A stretch of 62,935 nucleotides of DNA from Deltaproteobacteria bacterium (GCA_027858995.1 JAQIBP010000146.1:1-62935); one strand, 5' to 3'; counted from the first letter of the stretch, positions 35,248 to 44,217 are shown. Notes: a model not told the origin generated them from the sequence alone. Numbers and translations are program-made.

Positions 35248-35583
35248 TTACCCCATGGAGAGCTTATCATTGATATTTCTCATCTGTACACCATGAACCA
35301 GGGAAGCCCCACCTCGAATGGCTGTGGCAACATGGACAGCTTCTGTCATTTCACCTGAATTGGAACCTTTTTCAAGGCAGGTCTGAGTGTAGGCATCAAT
35401 GCAGTAAGGACACTGTATTGCATGGGCTACTGCCAGTGCAATCAGGGATTTTTCCCGTTCAGTAAGTTCACCTTCTGCAAAAACTTCTCCATAGTATTCA
35501 AAGAATTTTTTTGCAAGTTTTGGTGCATCTTTGCCAATCTCTCCAAATTTTAAAAGATCCTGCGGGTTGTAGTATGTCTCCAT
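35248..35583 (-). CDS. Arsenosugar-associated AhpD/carboxymuconolactone decarboxylase-like protein
   Basis: A 111-residue AhpD-fold protein with the redox motif CPYCIDAYTQTC near residues 51-62 and ELTEREKSLIALAVAHAIQ before it. Family members act as peroxidase-like or thiol-disulfide proteins; this subgroup (arsenosugar biosynthesis-associated peroxidase-like) is usually encoded beside arsS. It is the first gene of the two-gene unit and has a strong AAAGGAGAA RBS. It probably supports the radical SAM partner or its product by handling thiol-bound arsenic; this is inference. Confidence 0.82.
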   Translation of the reverse strand: METYYNPQDLLKFGEIGKDAPKLAKKFFEYYGEVFAEGELTEREKSLIALAVAHAIQCPYCIDAYTQTCLEKGSNSGEMTEAVHVATAIRGGASLVHGVQMRNINDKLSMG

Positions 35584-35774
35584 TGTATTTCTCCTTTTTC
35601 ATTCTCTCATCCCTGTATTATGCTTTTAACCAAGTCTAATGTTTGTTGATATATTTTTACCCTTTTTAGTCTTTACTAATATCAAAACCTTACATGGATG
35701 GCTAAAAATTAAAATATACTACAGTGTGAAAGAGGTCAAGTATTTGGCACAGGCTGCGGAATTTTGTGATAATT

Positions 35775-36410
35775 TTATATTGGATGCTGTTGGTATGCCT
35801 TGAGAATTTGGTCTTTTAAAAAAACAGCGGATTCCTGCCTGTATTGTCTGATATTATCTACGATAGTGTTGCTTTCAATATCTTCTAAGGTATCACTGAC
35901 ATATTTAAATATGTAACAGGGGATTTGAAATTTTTTACAGGTCTGAACTATTGATGCTCCCTCCATATCCACAAGTTCTCCACCATATACTGCTACTTTT
36001 TTTCTCTCCTCAATACTGACTGCAGCCTTGTCCGACGTTGAAAGTATGGCACACTTGAAACCCTCCATGACTGATGGGTTGTGAATAGATGGTTTGCTGC
36101 TCTTAAAATCCAACCTGTCATGTTCAATGATTTTATTGATCTGATACATCTCTCCTTTGTTCTTAGACATGGTAAGAGCGCCGGCAGCCCCGATATTGAA
36201 AACTGTATCAGGCCTGTATTTTGTGCAGCAGTAAGCTGTTGCCATTGCAGCATTGGCTTTTCCTACTCCACAAATCACAAGCAGCAGTTTCTCTTTTTTA
36301 AAAACAAGAAAAGGCTTTTTACTGACAGGTTCAAAAGACATCTGAGAAACAAAGGGCTTTGCCTCAAGCATTGTAGCCATAATTATCGCTGTTAAAGAAT
36401 CTTTTTCCAT
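35775..36410 (-). CDS. mqnB: Futalosine/aminofutalosine nucleosidase (MqnB)
   Basis: A 211-residue phosphorylase/nucleosidase-fold protein of the MTA/SAH-hydrolase superfamily. The conserved glycine-rich VICGVGKANAA (about 46-56) and the catalytic-site LVDMEGASIVQTC with Glu near residue 150 are present. It would remove the purine base from futalosine, giving dehypoxanthinyl futalosine for MqnC. It is the last gene of the mqn run and overlaps mqnD by 19 bases. MTA nucleosidase activity cannot be excluded, but the context decides for MqnB. Confidence 0.85.
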   Translation of the reverse strand: MEKDSLTAIIMATMLEAKPFVSQMSFEPVSKKPFLVFKKEKLLLVICGVGKANAAMATAYCCTKYRPDTVFNIGAAGALTMSKNKGEMYQINKIIEHDRLDFKSSKPSIHNPSVMEGFKCAILSTSDKAAVSIEERKKVAVYGGELVDMEGASIVQTCKKFQIPCYIFKYVSDTLEDIESNTIVDNIRQYRQESAVFLKDQILKAYQQHPI

Positions 36411-37198
36411 CTTGCCATCTCTTCAAGGGTTTCAATTGCCTGCCTGCCTTTTTTTCCCAAAGAGAGAGTAAAATCATTTACATAGAGATTTATATGATCT
36501 TCAATTACTCTCTCATCAAGCTCCTGGGCATGAGCTTTAATAAATTGAGATGATGCATCTTTGTTGTTAAAGGCAAAGTTAACAGAATTTTGTATAATGG
36601 ATTCAATATTTTCTTTTTGATTCATCAAACGTTTGTCTTTTCGCAGAGCAATGCATCCAAGGGGTATGGGATGTCCGGTCTCCTGTTCCCACCACAAACC
36701 CAGGTCAATAATTTTTTTTAAGCCAAAATTTTTGTAAACAAACCTGCTTTCATGGATAATAAGTCCGGCATCAAACTCTCCTGATTCCACTCCTGCAAGT
36801 ATGTTGTCAAATCTGGTAATAACACAGTTTTTTATTTCCGGGTTCCATAGTTTCAACAAAAGATTTGCAGTTGTCAATTCGCCGGGAATTGCAATTTTTG
36901 CAGTTTTAAGGTCAATACCAGGATTTTTACATATTAACAACGGGCCGCAGCCAAAGCCAAGCGCTGAACCTGCATCAAGGATTTCATAATATTTTTTAAG
37001 CTTTAAATATGCAAAAAAGGACAATTTTGTTACATGAAAGGTTTTTAAAACAGCCTTTTTATTAAGCGCTTCAATATCATCCATATGATGTCTGAAATCA
37101 AGGTCACCTCTGTCAACCAGCCCATGAAGCATGGCATGAAAGATAAATGTATCATTGGGGCATGGTGAAAATGCCATATCAATCATTTTATCTGCCAA
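36392..37198 (-). CDS. mqnD: 1,4-dihydroxy-6-naphthoate synthase (MqnD)
   Basis: A 268-residue protein with a periplasmic-binding-protein-like fold used here as an enzyme. The start MIDMAFSPCPNDTFIF is the MqnD signature. The family cleaves cyclic de-hypoxanthine futalosine to 1,4-dihydroxy-6-naphthoate. Length is typical (about 270). It lies two bases after the mqnC stop and overlaps mqnB, so the five mqn enzymes are translationally coupled. Confidence 0.9.
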   Translation of the reverse strand: MADKMIDMAFSPCPNDTFIFHAMLHGLVDRGDLDFRHHMDDIEALNKKAVLKTFHVTKLSFFAYLKLKKYYEILDAGSALGFGCGPLLICKNPGIDLKTAKIAIPGELTTANLLLKLWNPEIKNCVITRFDNILAGVESGEFDAGLIIHESRFVYKNFGLKKIIDLGLWWEQETGHPIPLGCIALRKDKRLMNQKENIESIIQNSVNFAFNNKDASSQFIKAHAQELDERVIEDHINLYVNDFTLSLGKKGRQAIETLEEMARWKKIL

Positions 37199-37200
37199 TT

Positions 37201-38274
37201 TCAGGTCTCCTGCCCTTTAGATATTGGTCGATACAAAGAATCCCGCTGAACAGGAATTTTCCCTGTATTTTTTATAATCTCAGCAAGCTGTGCCTGGTTC
37301 GTGGTTGTTTTAATTCCAGTAGCTTTAACAACAACTTCCTCGGTGAGAATACCTCCCATATCATTTGCTCCCATTGCAAGTGCAATCTGCGCAAGCTTTA
37401 ATCCTTCTGTGAGCCACCCGGCCTGGAAATGAGTAATATTATCAAGGAAGATTCTTGAGATTGCAAGAATTTTAAGATATTCCATACCCGTGGCCGGCTG
37501 TATATGATCCATGGAAGTACCCCCGGGTGAAAAAGACCATGGAATAAATGCCTGGATGTTACCCGCAATATCCTGAACATCCCTGATTATTTTAAGATGC
37601 CTTATTTTTTCTTCATTGGTTTCACCCATGCCGTAAGTCATGGTTGCAGAAGATTTCATATCGTTTTTTGCTAGGGAAAATATAACCTCTTTCCACTTTT
37701 TTACACTGGCTTTTCTGGGACTGATTTTTTTTCTGATTCTTTCCACCAGAAGATCTGAAGCCCCTGGCATGGAGTCTAAACCAGCTTTTTTAAATTCTTT
37801 AACAATTTCATCTATGGAAATGGATTCTTTTTTTGCAATATGGACAACTTCTGAAGGAGAAAATGAGTGAAGCCATATTTCCGGAAATCTTTTTTTTACA
37901 GATGCGATCATATCTGTATAATATTTTAATCCATAATCAGGATGGAGCCCGCCCTGGAGCATAACCTGGGTTCCTCCGGTTTTTACAAGCTCTTCAATTT
38001 TTTTGAAAATATCTTCAAGGGGCATTTCATAGGGTTCTATATGGTTGGCTCTTGCATGGAAAGCACAAAAAGAGCAGCAGGCATCACATATATTGGTAAA
38101 ATTTATAATTCTGTCAATTATAAATCCGACTTCCTGTGTCGGTTTTATGGCTTTTCGCCGCATGTCAGCGGCCTTGCCCAGTTCAATAATATCCCATGAA
38201 AAAAGGTCAAGAGCCTCTTTCTCATCTATCCGTTCACGGTTGTATATTTTATGTGAAAGCTTTTTTTTATCCAT
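37201..38274 (-). CDS. mqnC: Cyclic dehypoxanthinyl futalosine synthase (MqnC, radical SAM)
   Basis: A 357-residue radical SAM enzyme with the cluster motif C63-xxx-C67-xx-C70 (CDACCSFC), and FSPGGTSMDH near residue 254. It cyclises dehypoxanthinyl futalosine. It shares ancestry and layout with MqnE upstream in the operon. It abuts mqnA: its ATG directly follows the mqnA stop region. Complete length. Confidence 0.92.
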   Translation of the reverse strand: MDKKKLSHKIYNRERIDEKEALDLFSWDIIELGKAADMRRKAIKPTQEVGFIIDRIINFTNICDACCSFCAFHARANHIEPYEMPLEDIFKKIEELVKTGGTQVMLQGGLHPDYGLKYYTDMIASVKKRFPEIWLHSFSPSEVVHIAKKESISIDEIVKEFKKAGLDSMPGASDLLVERIRKKISPRKASVKKWKEVIFSLAKNDMKSSATMTYGMGETNEEKIRHLKIIRDVQDIAGNIQAFIPWSFSPGGTSMDHIQPATGMEYLKILAISRIFLDNITHFQAGWLTEGLKLAQIALAMGANDMGGILTEEVVVKATGIKTTTNQAQLAEIIKNTGKIPVQRDSLYRPISKGQET

Positions 38275-39090
38275 TTAATTATCTGCATCAAAGAAGGTCA
38301 GGTTGCGGGTTGCTTTAATCAAATTCAAGTCTGCCCCTTCAGCATAATAAAACATCAAAGCTTTTTTCAGCTCATCTGTAAATTCAAACTTTAGAACGTT
38401 ATAATAGTTGTTAATGTCATATATCACATCAGGATATTTTTTAGCTGCCTTGGCAATTATTATCTCTTTTTCATTTTTAAGACATTCAAGGGATTTTTCA
38501 TAGGATGATATGATTAACTGGATTTTTGAATAGTATTTTTCAATAATGGCTTTTTTTACGACAAATACTGCAAACACGACAGGATGGCCGGTTTTTCTAA
38601 GCCATAGATCACCAAGGTCATATGTATATGTGGGAGGTACCGAGGTTTTAAGCATTGCATCATTGCCGATAAGAAGAGCCGCATCAAAGTCATTTAGTTT
38701 TGGTCTCGGGCCTGTGGTGTGGTAAACCGGCCGGGCATTGTAATATTTTTTTAGCAGGATTTTCAGCAGAACAGCAGAGGTGTGTGATGCATTAGTTACT
38801 CCTACTCTTTTTTTATCAAGCTCTTCAATGGGAATATTTGAAGCAAGGGTGACAGAACCAACATACCCAATTGAACTTAAACAAAATTGTGGAAGTACCA
38901 GGATGTCTTCGTGGATATCAGCACAGGTTGCCGAAGATATCGGGCTCATGTCAAGATCACCGTTTGAAAGCATCTGGTTCAAAGTCCCTGGATAGCCAGG
39001 AACAATTGTGATCCCTTCTAACTGCTTTTTTTCAAACATATGATAATAAAATGGATAGCAGTTTATAAAGTCAATATATCCAAGTTTCAT
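38275..39090 (-). CDS. mqnA: Chorismate dehydratase (MqnA)
   Basis: A 271-residue protein of the MqnA/MqnD periplasmic-binding-like fold. MKLGYIDFINCYPFYYH at the start and DMSPISSATCADI near residue 55 match MqnA. It removes water from chorismate to give 3-[(1-carboxyvinyl)oxy]benzoate, the first step of the futalosine route. It overlaps mqnE by four bases (ATGA) and ends next to mqnC. Confidence 0.9.
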   Translation of the reverse strand: MKLGYIDFINCYPFYYHMFEKKQLEGITIVPGYPGTLNQMLSNGDLDMSPISSATCADIHEDILVLPQFCLSSIGYVGSVTLASNIPIEELDKKRVGVTNASHTSAVLLKILLKKYYNARPVYHTTGPRPKLNDFDAALLIGNDAMLKTSVPPTYTYDLGDLWLRKTGHPVVFAVFVVKKAIIEKYYSKIQLIISSYEKSLECLKNEKEIIIAKAAKKYPDVIYDINNYYNVLKFEFTDELKKALMFYYAEGADLNLIKATRNLTFFDADN

Positions 39091-40193
39091 CTGCCAGGCC
39101 TCTTTGTTTGATTATAGGATGCAGTGGTGCGTTCAGGAACAAATCCCGCAGTTGTTATCAGCCTTTTAAGAAATTGTTCTGTACCATAATCCGGAGTTTT
39201 TGCCCCTGCTGCATGAACAACTTTTTCATTATGATAGGTAGCTCCGATATCATCGACTCCGAATTTCTGGAGGACCTGTGCCATTTTGTCTCCAACGTAC
39301 ATCCACAGCGCTTTTATATGTGGTATGTTTGAAAGAAAAATCCTGGCTGTTGCATAAATTCTTATGTCGTCAAATCCTGTGGTTGATCTGCGTGTAGTGA
39401 TCTGTGTGTTTTCGCTGTGAAACTGCAGAGGAACAAATGTTTTAAATCCATTGGTTTTATCCTGCAGGTTCCTTAATTTTTGCATATGATCGGCAATATC
39501 TTCAATGGATTCTTTGTGGTTATAAAGCATTGTTGCATTTGTTTTAAGCCCCATATTATGAGCAAGATACATAACTTCAAGCCACTGCTCCCCTGATATT
39601 TTTTTCGGGGCTATGATCTTTCGTACATCAGGAGCAAAAATTTCAGCACCACCTCCTGGAAGAGTGTCTAAACCTGCCTTTATCAATCTTTTGAAAACAT
39701 CCTCTATGGAGATTGAATTTTTCTGTGCAAAATAGTAATATTCCACAGCGGTAAAGGCTACAATATTAATATCAGGTTTTATCTCTTTTATGGTTTTGAG
39801 CATCTCCTCGAAATATTCAAGTTTGAGCTCGGGATGAAGGCCGCCTACTATATGAATTTCATCAATTCCAAAGTCAACAGCTTCTCTCACCTTTTTTTTA
39901 ATCTCTTCAATGGAAAAAAGGTATGCTTTTTTGTCTTCCTTATCACAGGAAAAAGCGCACAAGGGACATCGCAGTTCACATATATTGGTGTAGTTCAGGT
40001 TCATGTTTACACCATAGAATGTTTTATTTTTGTGCAGTCTTGTCCTTATAAAATCAGCAATGGTTCCAAGCTCGAGAATATCGTTTGTATTGAGCATATA
40101 TACTGCATCATCAAAGTCTACCAGTGTGTTTGAATATACCTTTTGTGCTATAATTTTAAGACGTTTGTCTGTTATGTTGTTTGGGAATTTCAT
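39087..40193 (-). CDS. mqnE: Aminofutalosine synthase (MqnE, radical SAM)
   Basis: A 368-residue radical SAM enzyme. C72-xxx-C76-xx-C79 (CELRCPLC) binds the cluster, and LPGGGAEIF with TNATMLYNH follow, as in MqnE. It joins the MqnA product to the adenosyl radical of SAM, forming aminofutalosine. The C terminus GAKTPDYGTEQFLKRLI is family-typical. It follows the UbiA-like gene by 25 bases. Confidence 0.92.
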   Translation of the reverse strand: MKFPNNITDKRLKIIAQKVYSNTLVDFDDAVYMLNTNDILELGTIADFIRTRLHKNKTFYGVNMNLNYTNICELRCPLCAFSCDKEDKKAYLFSIEEIKKKVREAVDFGIDEIHIVGGLHPELKLEYFEEMLKTIKEIKPDINIVAFTAVEYYYFAQKNSISIEDVFKRLIKAGLDTLPGGGAEIFAPDVRKIIAPKKISGEQWLEVMYLAHNMGLKTNATMLYNHKESIEDIADHMQKLRNLQDKTNGFKTFVPLQFHSENTQITTRRSTTGFDDIRIYATARIFLSNIPHIKALWMYVGDKMAQVLQKFGVDDIGATYHNEKVVHAAGAKTPDYGTEQFLKRLITTAGFVPERTTASYNQTKRPGR

Positions 40194-40218
40194 TTTAAAG
40201 CTTTTTTTGAATTGATTG

Positions 40219-41079
40219 TTATAAATAGCTCTGCCAGGTATCCAGCAGAGTTCCGAAAAAAAGTGCAGGAGAAATAAACATGTTTGCCTGGAACATTTTT
40301 ATAATGGATTCATTCATATCTTTCTGCCTTGCAAGAATCTGCTGATATGAAAAAAGTATTGCAATAACAGTAACAGCAATCCAGTAGATTATACCCATAT
40401 CAGATAAAAATCCGGCAAGTACTATTGCCGCTGTTGACAGACCATAGCACATTAGAGACCATAAAAGAGCTTTTTGTTTTCCAACCCTTACAGGCAGGGA
40501 GTGCAGATTCTCTTTTTTATCAAATTCAATATCCTGAAACGCATATACAATATCAAGCCCTGCAATCCAGGAGAGAATAATAAATCCAAGTATAAAAGGC
40601 ATTACGCTGAATTCTCCTGTTACTGCAAGATAACCGCCCATGGGAGCGGCAGCTTCAACAAGACCGAGATAAAAATGAGATGAAGAGGAAAACCGTTTGA
40701 AAAAAGAGTATGTCAGCAAAAGAAAAACAGCAAGAAAAGAGAGCTTAAAGCAGAGATCGTTAAGCATATATGAGGAAAAAATTAAAATAAGAGAAGAGAT
40801 CGCAGCCACTATCCAGACCGTTGAAGGCTCAAGTTCTCCTGCAGGAATGATTCTGTCCTTTGTCCTGGGATTTTTACCATCTATGGAAGCATCTATCACT
40901 CTGTTAAAGGACATGCCCGCAGTTCTTGCCGAAACAAGTGCGATTATCACCCATATCCATATAGCAAAACTGCCTCCTCCGGCAAAAAGAACACCAATCA
41001 GAGCAAAGGGCAGGGCAAAAAGGGTCTGTCTTACCATTATCAGTCTTGATATTAATGAGGAAAAAGTTTTAAAATCCAT
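40219..41079 (-). CDS. mqnP: UbiA-family prenyltransferase (MqnP-like) for menaquinone
   Basis: A 286-residue integral membrane protein with about eight helices. The first Asp-rich motif is NRVIDASIDGKNPRTKDR (about 60-77) and the second is near ELDIE, here AFQDIEFDKKENLHSLPV. UbiA enzymes attach a polyprenyl chain to an aromatic acid; in this operon the substrate is 1,4-dihydroxy-6-naphthoate. It overlaps the UbiD-like gene by 11 bases. The gene name reflects the operon context. Confidence 0.88.
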   Translation of the reverse strand: MDFKTFSSLISRLIMVRQTLFALPFALIGVLFAGGGSFAIWIWVIIALVSARTAGMSFNRVIDASIDGKNPRTKDRIIPAGELEPSTVWIVAAISSLILIFSSYMLNDLCFKLSFLAVFLLLTYSFFKRFSSSSHFYLGLVEAAAPMGGYLAVTGEFSVMPFILGFIILSWIAGLDIVYAFQDIEFDKKENLHSLPVRVGKQKALLWSLMCYGLSTAAIVLAGFLSDMGIIYWIAVTVIAILFSYQQILARQKDMNESIIKMFQANMFISPALFFGTLLDTWQSYL

Positions 41080-42523
41080 ACTCTTTCCATCTTTTATTAA
41101 CCATATTAATTATATCTTCGGGCATGAATATCTCTTCCGGCCATTCACGCCCCATTCCCTCTTCCTTTGTTTTTCTCGTGGCATCCAACCCCATTTTCCC
41201 TCCAAAATTCGGATATGGAGCTGAATGGTCAAGTGCGTCAAGGGGGCCCTCGGACAATAGAAGATCTCTTCTTGGATCAACATTGCTCAATAACTTCCAA
41301 ACAACCATGGAAGAATCCCGCAGATCTATATCTTTATCAAAAACAGCAATAAATTTTGTTGAGGACATCTGTCCTAATCCCCACAGGGCATTGATTACTT
41401 TTTTTGCCTGTCCGGGATGTTTTTTATCAATTGAAACCAGGGCGCAGTTATGAAACACACCTTCCATTGGAAGTTCAAGATCAACAATTTCAGGTACAAC
41501 CATCTTCAGCATGGGCAGAAAGATCCGTTCAGTTGCTTTTGCCATATAACAATCTTCCATGGGCGGTTTGCCCACAATGGTTGTAGGATATACAGCATTT
41601 TTTCTGCAGGTAATGCAGGTTACATGAAATACCGGATAAAGATCTGCCGGGGAGTAAAAGCCTGTATGGTCTCCAAACGGGCCTTCAATTCTCTCTTCTT
41701 CAGGATCAACAAAACCTTCTATAATAAAATCAGATTCAGCAGGAACGTAAAGGTCAAGAGTCTTAGTTTTTGTGAGCTCAATGCCTTTATTATTTAAAAA
41801 ACCTGCAAACATAAATTCCCCAATATCAGGCGGCAGAGGAGCACTTGAAGCATAAGTTACAGCAGGAGCTCCTCCAAGGGCAACAGCAACTTCCATTCGT
41901 TTCCCGAGATTTCTGTATTTATCATAATGCCTTGATCCATCCTTATTATACTGCCAGTGCATTCCCGTTGTTGCAGAATCATATTTATGCATTCTGTACA
42001 TGCCGATATTCTGGATTTCACTGTCAGGATCTTTTGTAATAACAATGGGAAGGGTTATAAAAGGCCCTCCGTCATCTGGCCAGCATGTGAGAATCGGAAG
42101 AAGGTCAAGAAGTTCACTCTCTTTGTCATGGATCACTTCCTGGCATGGAGCATTTTTTACTTTTTTGGGCAAAATATCGGCAATCTCTTTTAGAGTGAAA
42201 AGAGTTTTAATTTTCTCAGTAAAACTGCCGGGAGGTTTCATTTTAAAATAAGATTCAATTTTTTTGCTAATTTCATCAAAAGAGTTGCAGTTTAAAGCCA
42301 TCTGCATTCGTTTATAACTTCCAAATGCATTGATTAAAAGAGGATATTGCGAACCTTTTACATTTTCAAATAAAAGAGCCGGCCCATACTCTTTTGAGAC
42401 TCTGTCAGCGATCTGTGTAATCTCAAGATTGGGATCAACCTCTTTTGTTATCCTTTTAAGCTCACCAATTGCCTCAAGTTCTTTGATGAACTGCTGCTGA
42501 TTTTTAAATATCATAACACCCAT
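41069..42523 (-). CDS. mqnL: UbiD-family decarboxylase of the futalosine pathway (MqnL-like)
   Basis: A 484-residue UbiD-family enzyme that uses prenylated FMN. The active-site loop EGPFGDHTGFYSP (near residue 275) and the LLFENVKGSQYPL start region are complete. In this operon it would decarboxylate prenylated 1,4-dihydroxy-6-naphthoate. No ubiX-like gene is in the operon; the one at 61979 could supply the cofactor. Two in-frame ATGs lie nine bases apart; neither has a strong RBS, so the exact start (42523 or 42514) is uncertain. It is the first gene of the unit, below a good promoter. Confidence 0.88.
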   Translation of the reverse strand: MGVMIFKNQQQFIKELEAIGELKRITKEVDPNLEITQIADRVSKEYGPALLFENVKGSQYPLLINAFGSYKRMQMALNCNSFDEISKKIESYFKMKPPGSFTEKIKTLFTLKEIADILPKKVKNAPCQEVIHDKESELLDLLPILTCWPDDGGPFITLPIVITKDPDSEIQNIGMYRMHKYDSATTGMHWQYNKDGSRHYDKYRNLGKRMEVAVALGGAPAVTYASSAPLPPDIGEFMFAGFLNNKGIELTKTKTLDLYVPAESDFIIEGFVDPEEERIEGPFGDHTGFYSPADLYPVFHVTCITCRKNAVYPTTIVGKPPMEDCYMAKATERIFLPMLKMVVPEIVDLELPMEGVFHNCALVSIDKKHPGQAKKVINALWGLGQMSSTKFIAVFDKDIDLRDSSMVVWKLLSNVDPRRDLLLSEGPLDALDHSAPYPNFGGKMGLDATRKTKEEGMGREWPEEIFMPEDIINMVNKRWKEYGF

Positions 42524-42547
42524 AATAATATTGATTAAAAGTTGTTG

Positions 42548-42577
42548 TTAATACAAAAAAATAGACTATTTTGTCAA
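42548..42577 (-). promoter_or_regulatory. Promoter of the menaquinone (mqn) operon
   Basis: On the minus strand TTGACA (42577-42572) and TATTAA (42553-42548) lie 18 bases apart. The expected start is about 18-20 bases before the first ATG, a very short leader. Confidence 0.5.
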
Positions 42578-42675
42578 GAAATTTACTTGAGTTTAAGCTA
42601 CAAATAGAGATTAAAAGTAAAGAAGGGATTTCCCGCATAAAAACAGATCAATAAAGAATTTTTCAATTATAATAA

Positions 42676-43047
42676 TCAAATAGTTTTGATATTATATTGC
42701 AAAAATTTGGAGTCATCAGACATCAAGACAAGGTGGTTGGTAAGGGCTTGAACAAGTATCATACGATCAAATGGATCTTTATGAATCAATGGCAGTTTTC
42801 CCAGAGCCATGGCATGAGTTCCTGAAAAATCTAAAATATCTATCTGCATTTTTTTGGCCATTTCAAGCGGGTCAAACTCAATATTAATTTTACCAATTGC
42901 TGATTTGATCATGAGTTCTGCAATACTCATAGCACTTAAAAACACCTCATTTGCAGGCGATTCCAGTTCATAATATCTTGTTTCATTGAGTTTTTCAGGG
43001 CATGATAACATCCATAAAAAAATATGAGTATCAATTAATATTTTCAA
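42676..43047 (-). CDS. vapC: PIN-domain toxin (VapC-like ribonuclease)
   Basis: A 123-residue PIN-domain protein. The acidic metal-binding residues are visible: D6 (LIDTH), E44 (SIAEL), D91/D94 (KDPFDRM) and D111/D112 (LMSDD). Such toxins cleave tRNA or rRNA. Its start overlaps the antitoxin stop by four bases, the usual coupling of type II modules. Complete and apparently functional. Confidence 0.88.
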   Translation of the reverse strand: MKILIDTHIFLWMLSCPEKLNETRYYELESPANEVFLSAMSIAELMIKSAIGKINIEFDPLEMAKKMQIDILDFSGTHAMALGKLPLIHKDPFDRMILVQALTNHLVLMSDDSKFLQYNIKTI

Positions 43048-43277
43048 GGTTTGTCACCATAAAACATTGCATTGATTTCTTCATTCTCATCCATGAAATC
43101 ATCAGGGATGTCAATTTGCCCTGCAAGCAAACCCAGTTTACGTTTTTTTTGTGGTTTATGGATTACCATTTTAACAAGGGGTAAATTATTTTTTGCAATT
43201 ATCACCTCTTTGCCGTGATACGCCATATCTACAAGTTTTGAAAGATTTGCTTTAGCCTTGGATATGTTTATAATCAT
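43044..43277 (-). CDS. vapB: Phd/YefM-type antitoxin paired with the PIN toxin
   Basis: A 77-residue antitoxin. The N-terminal half (INISKAKANLSKLVDMAYHGKEVIIAKNNLPLVKMV) is the Phd/YefM DNA-binding fold; the C-terminal half is acidic and would wrap the toxin. It is the upstream gene of the pair, so antitoxin is made first. Its promoter overlaps inverted repeats, suggesting autorepression by the antitoxin-toxin complex. Confidence 0.85.
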   Translation of the reverse strand: MIINISKAKANLSKLVDMAYHGKEVIIAKNNLPLVKMVIHKPQKKRKLGLLAGQIDIPDDFMDENEEINAMFYGDKP

Positions 43278-43293
43278 TATACACCTTTATCTT

Positions 43294-43342
43294 AATTGGT
43301 TGTTATTGACCAATTATACCTATTCAGGTCAAGTTGGTCAAT
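43294..43342 (-). promoter_or_regulatory. Promoter with overlapping inverted repeats of the toxin-antitoxin pair
   Basis: On the minus strand TTGACC (43341-43336) and a perfect TATAAT (43318-43313) are 17 bases apart. Two inverted repeats overlap it: AATTGGT/ACCAATT (43294-43315) covers the -10 box, and ATTGACCAA/TTGGTCAAT (43305-43313 with 43334-43342) brackets the whole promoter. Such sites fit autorepression by the antitoxin. Confidence 0.65.
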
Positions 43343-43570
43343 ATTTAAATGAAGGCTATTTAAATTAAAATTTGATGATTTTAATACAGGTGGAGTTACT
43401 TTAGAAAATCAGCAGATACAACCATATGAACCATGATTTTTTTAATCATTGACATTGATTCTCTCAGGCTGGTAAACTGTTTCACATCTAAATTATTAAA
43501 TAAGATGCTGCTTGTTGTTTTGATTAAATGGAATTTGAACCATTCAAAAATTTTTAACAAGGAGGGTGTT

Positions 43571-43897
43571 ATGGCAATTTGTGTAATTATCAAACGAACC
43601 GTATCTGATAAAAATGTAGCTGATCAATTAGCTCCTTTGATTGTACAATTAAGATCCCAGGCAACTACACAGCCCGGCTATGTTACAAGTCAGGCATTTT
43701 CATGTCTGGACTGCCAGGGTGAATATCTGGTTGTAAGCACCTGGAACACTCTTGATGACTGGAACAAATGGATGCACAGAGATGAGCGTCAGATGATCCA
43801 GAAACAGATAGAGAAGTTGACAGGTGAAAAAACCGAATATAGATATTTTGAACCCATAGTAGGCGGGATCATACCGGAGTTTAAAGCAACGATTTAA
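43571..43897 (+). CDS. Antibiotic biosynthesis monooxygenase (ABM)-fold protein
   Basis: A 108-residue ferredoxin-like-fold ABM protein. VIIKRTVSDKNVADQLAPLIVQLRSQATTQPGYV and VVSTWNTLDDWNKWM are typical of the family, whose members are cofactor-less monooxygenases or heme-degrading-like proteins. The start chosen is the ATG preceded by GGAGGGTGTT; a longer open frame upstream has no RBS. It overlaps the next gene by one base (TAATG), so the two are co-translated. The substrate is unknown. Confidence 0.75.
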   Translation: MAICVIIKRTVSDKNVADQLAPLIVQLRSQATTQPGYVTSQAFSCLDCQGEYLVVSTWNTLDDWNKWMHRDERQMIQKQIEKLTGEKTEYRYFEPIVGGIIPEFKATI

Positions 43898-44217
43898 TGA
43901 TTACAAAGCCAAAATGTAAAATCACTGTCATTAAAAGGTCATTAAACCAGGATGTTATTGACACATATATGAAAGAGGATATGAAGGGCGGTGGGCTCTG
44001 TTCTTCTCTTAAGGAAGGCGATGAATTTTTAGTCTATTCTGAATTCAGTATGCCTGAAAATTTTTGCCACTGGGCCTGGGCTGATATTAGAAAAGACATT
44101 ATTGCAATCATCAACAATGTCCAATATTCCTGGTTTAAGCAGAAGGGAATTACAATTTCAGGATGCAGTGACTGGTTCCGGCCCGTGCTTTTTAAAATTG
44201 AAAAAATAACTGAATAA
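43897..44217 (+). CDS. TIGR04076-type small protein
   Basis: A 106-residue protein with the conserved pattern of the TIGR04076 family: KITVIKRSLNQDVIDTY at the start, FCHWAWADIRKDI near residue 55 and SGCSDWFRPVLFKIE near the end. Members often sit beside redox genes in anaerobes; function is unknown. Its ATG overlaps the ABM-gene stop, indicating one transcript and a joint role. Confidence 0.72.
   Translation: MITKPKCKITVIKRSLNQDVIDTYMKEDMKGGGLCSSLKEGDEFLVYSEFSMPENFCHWAWADIRKDIIAIINNVQYSWFKQKGITISGCSDWFRPVLFKIEKITE

Noticed and set aside
43433-43570. N-terminal extension of the ABM-fold protein
   Set aside because: The upstream part has no RBS; the internal ATG has a clear GGAGGG.
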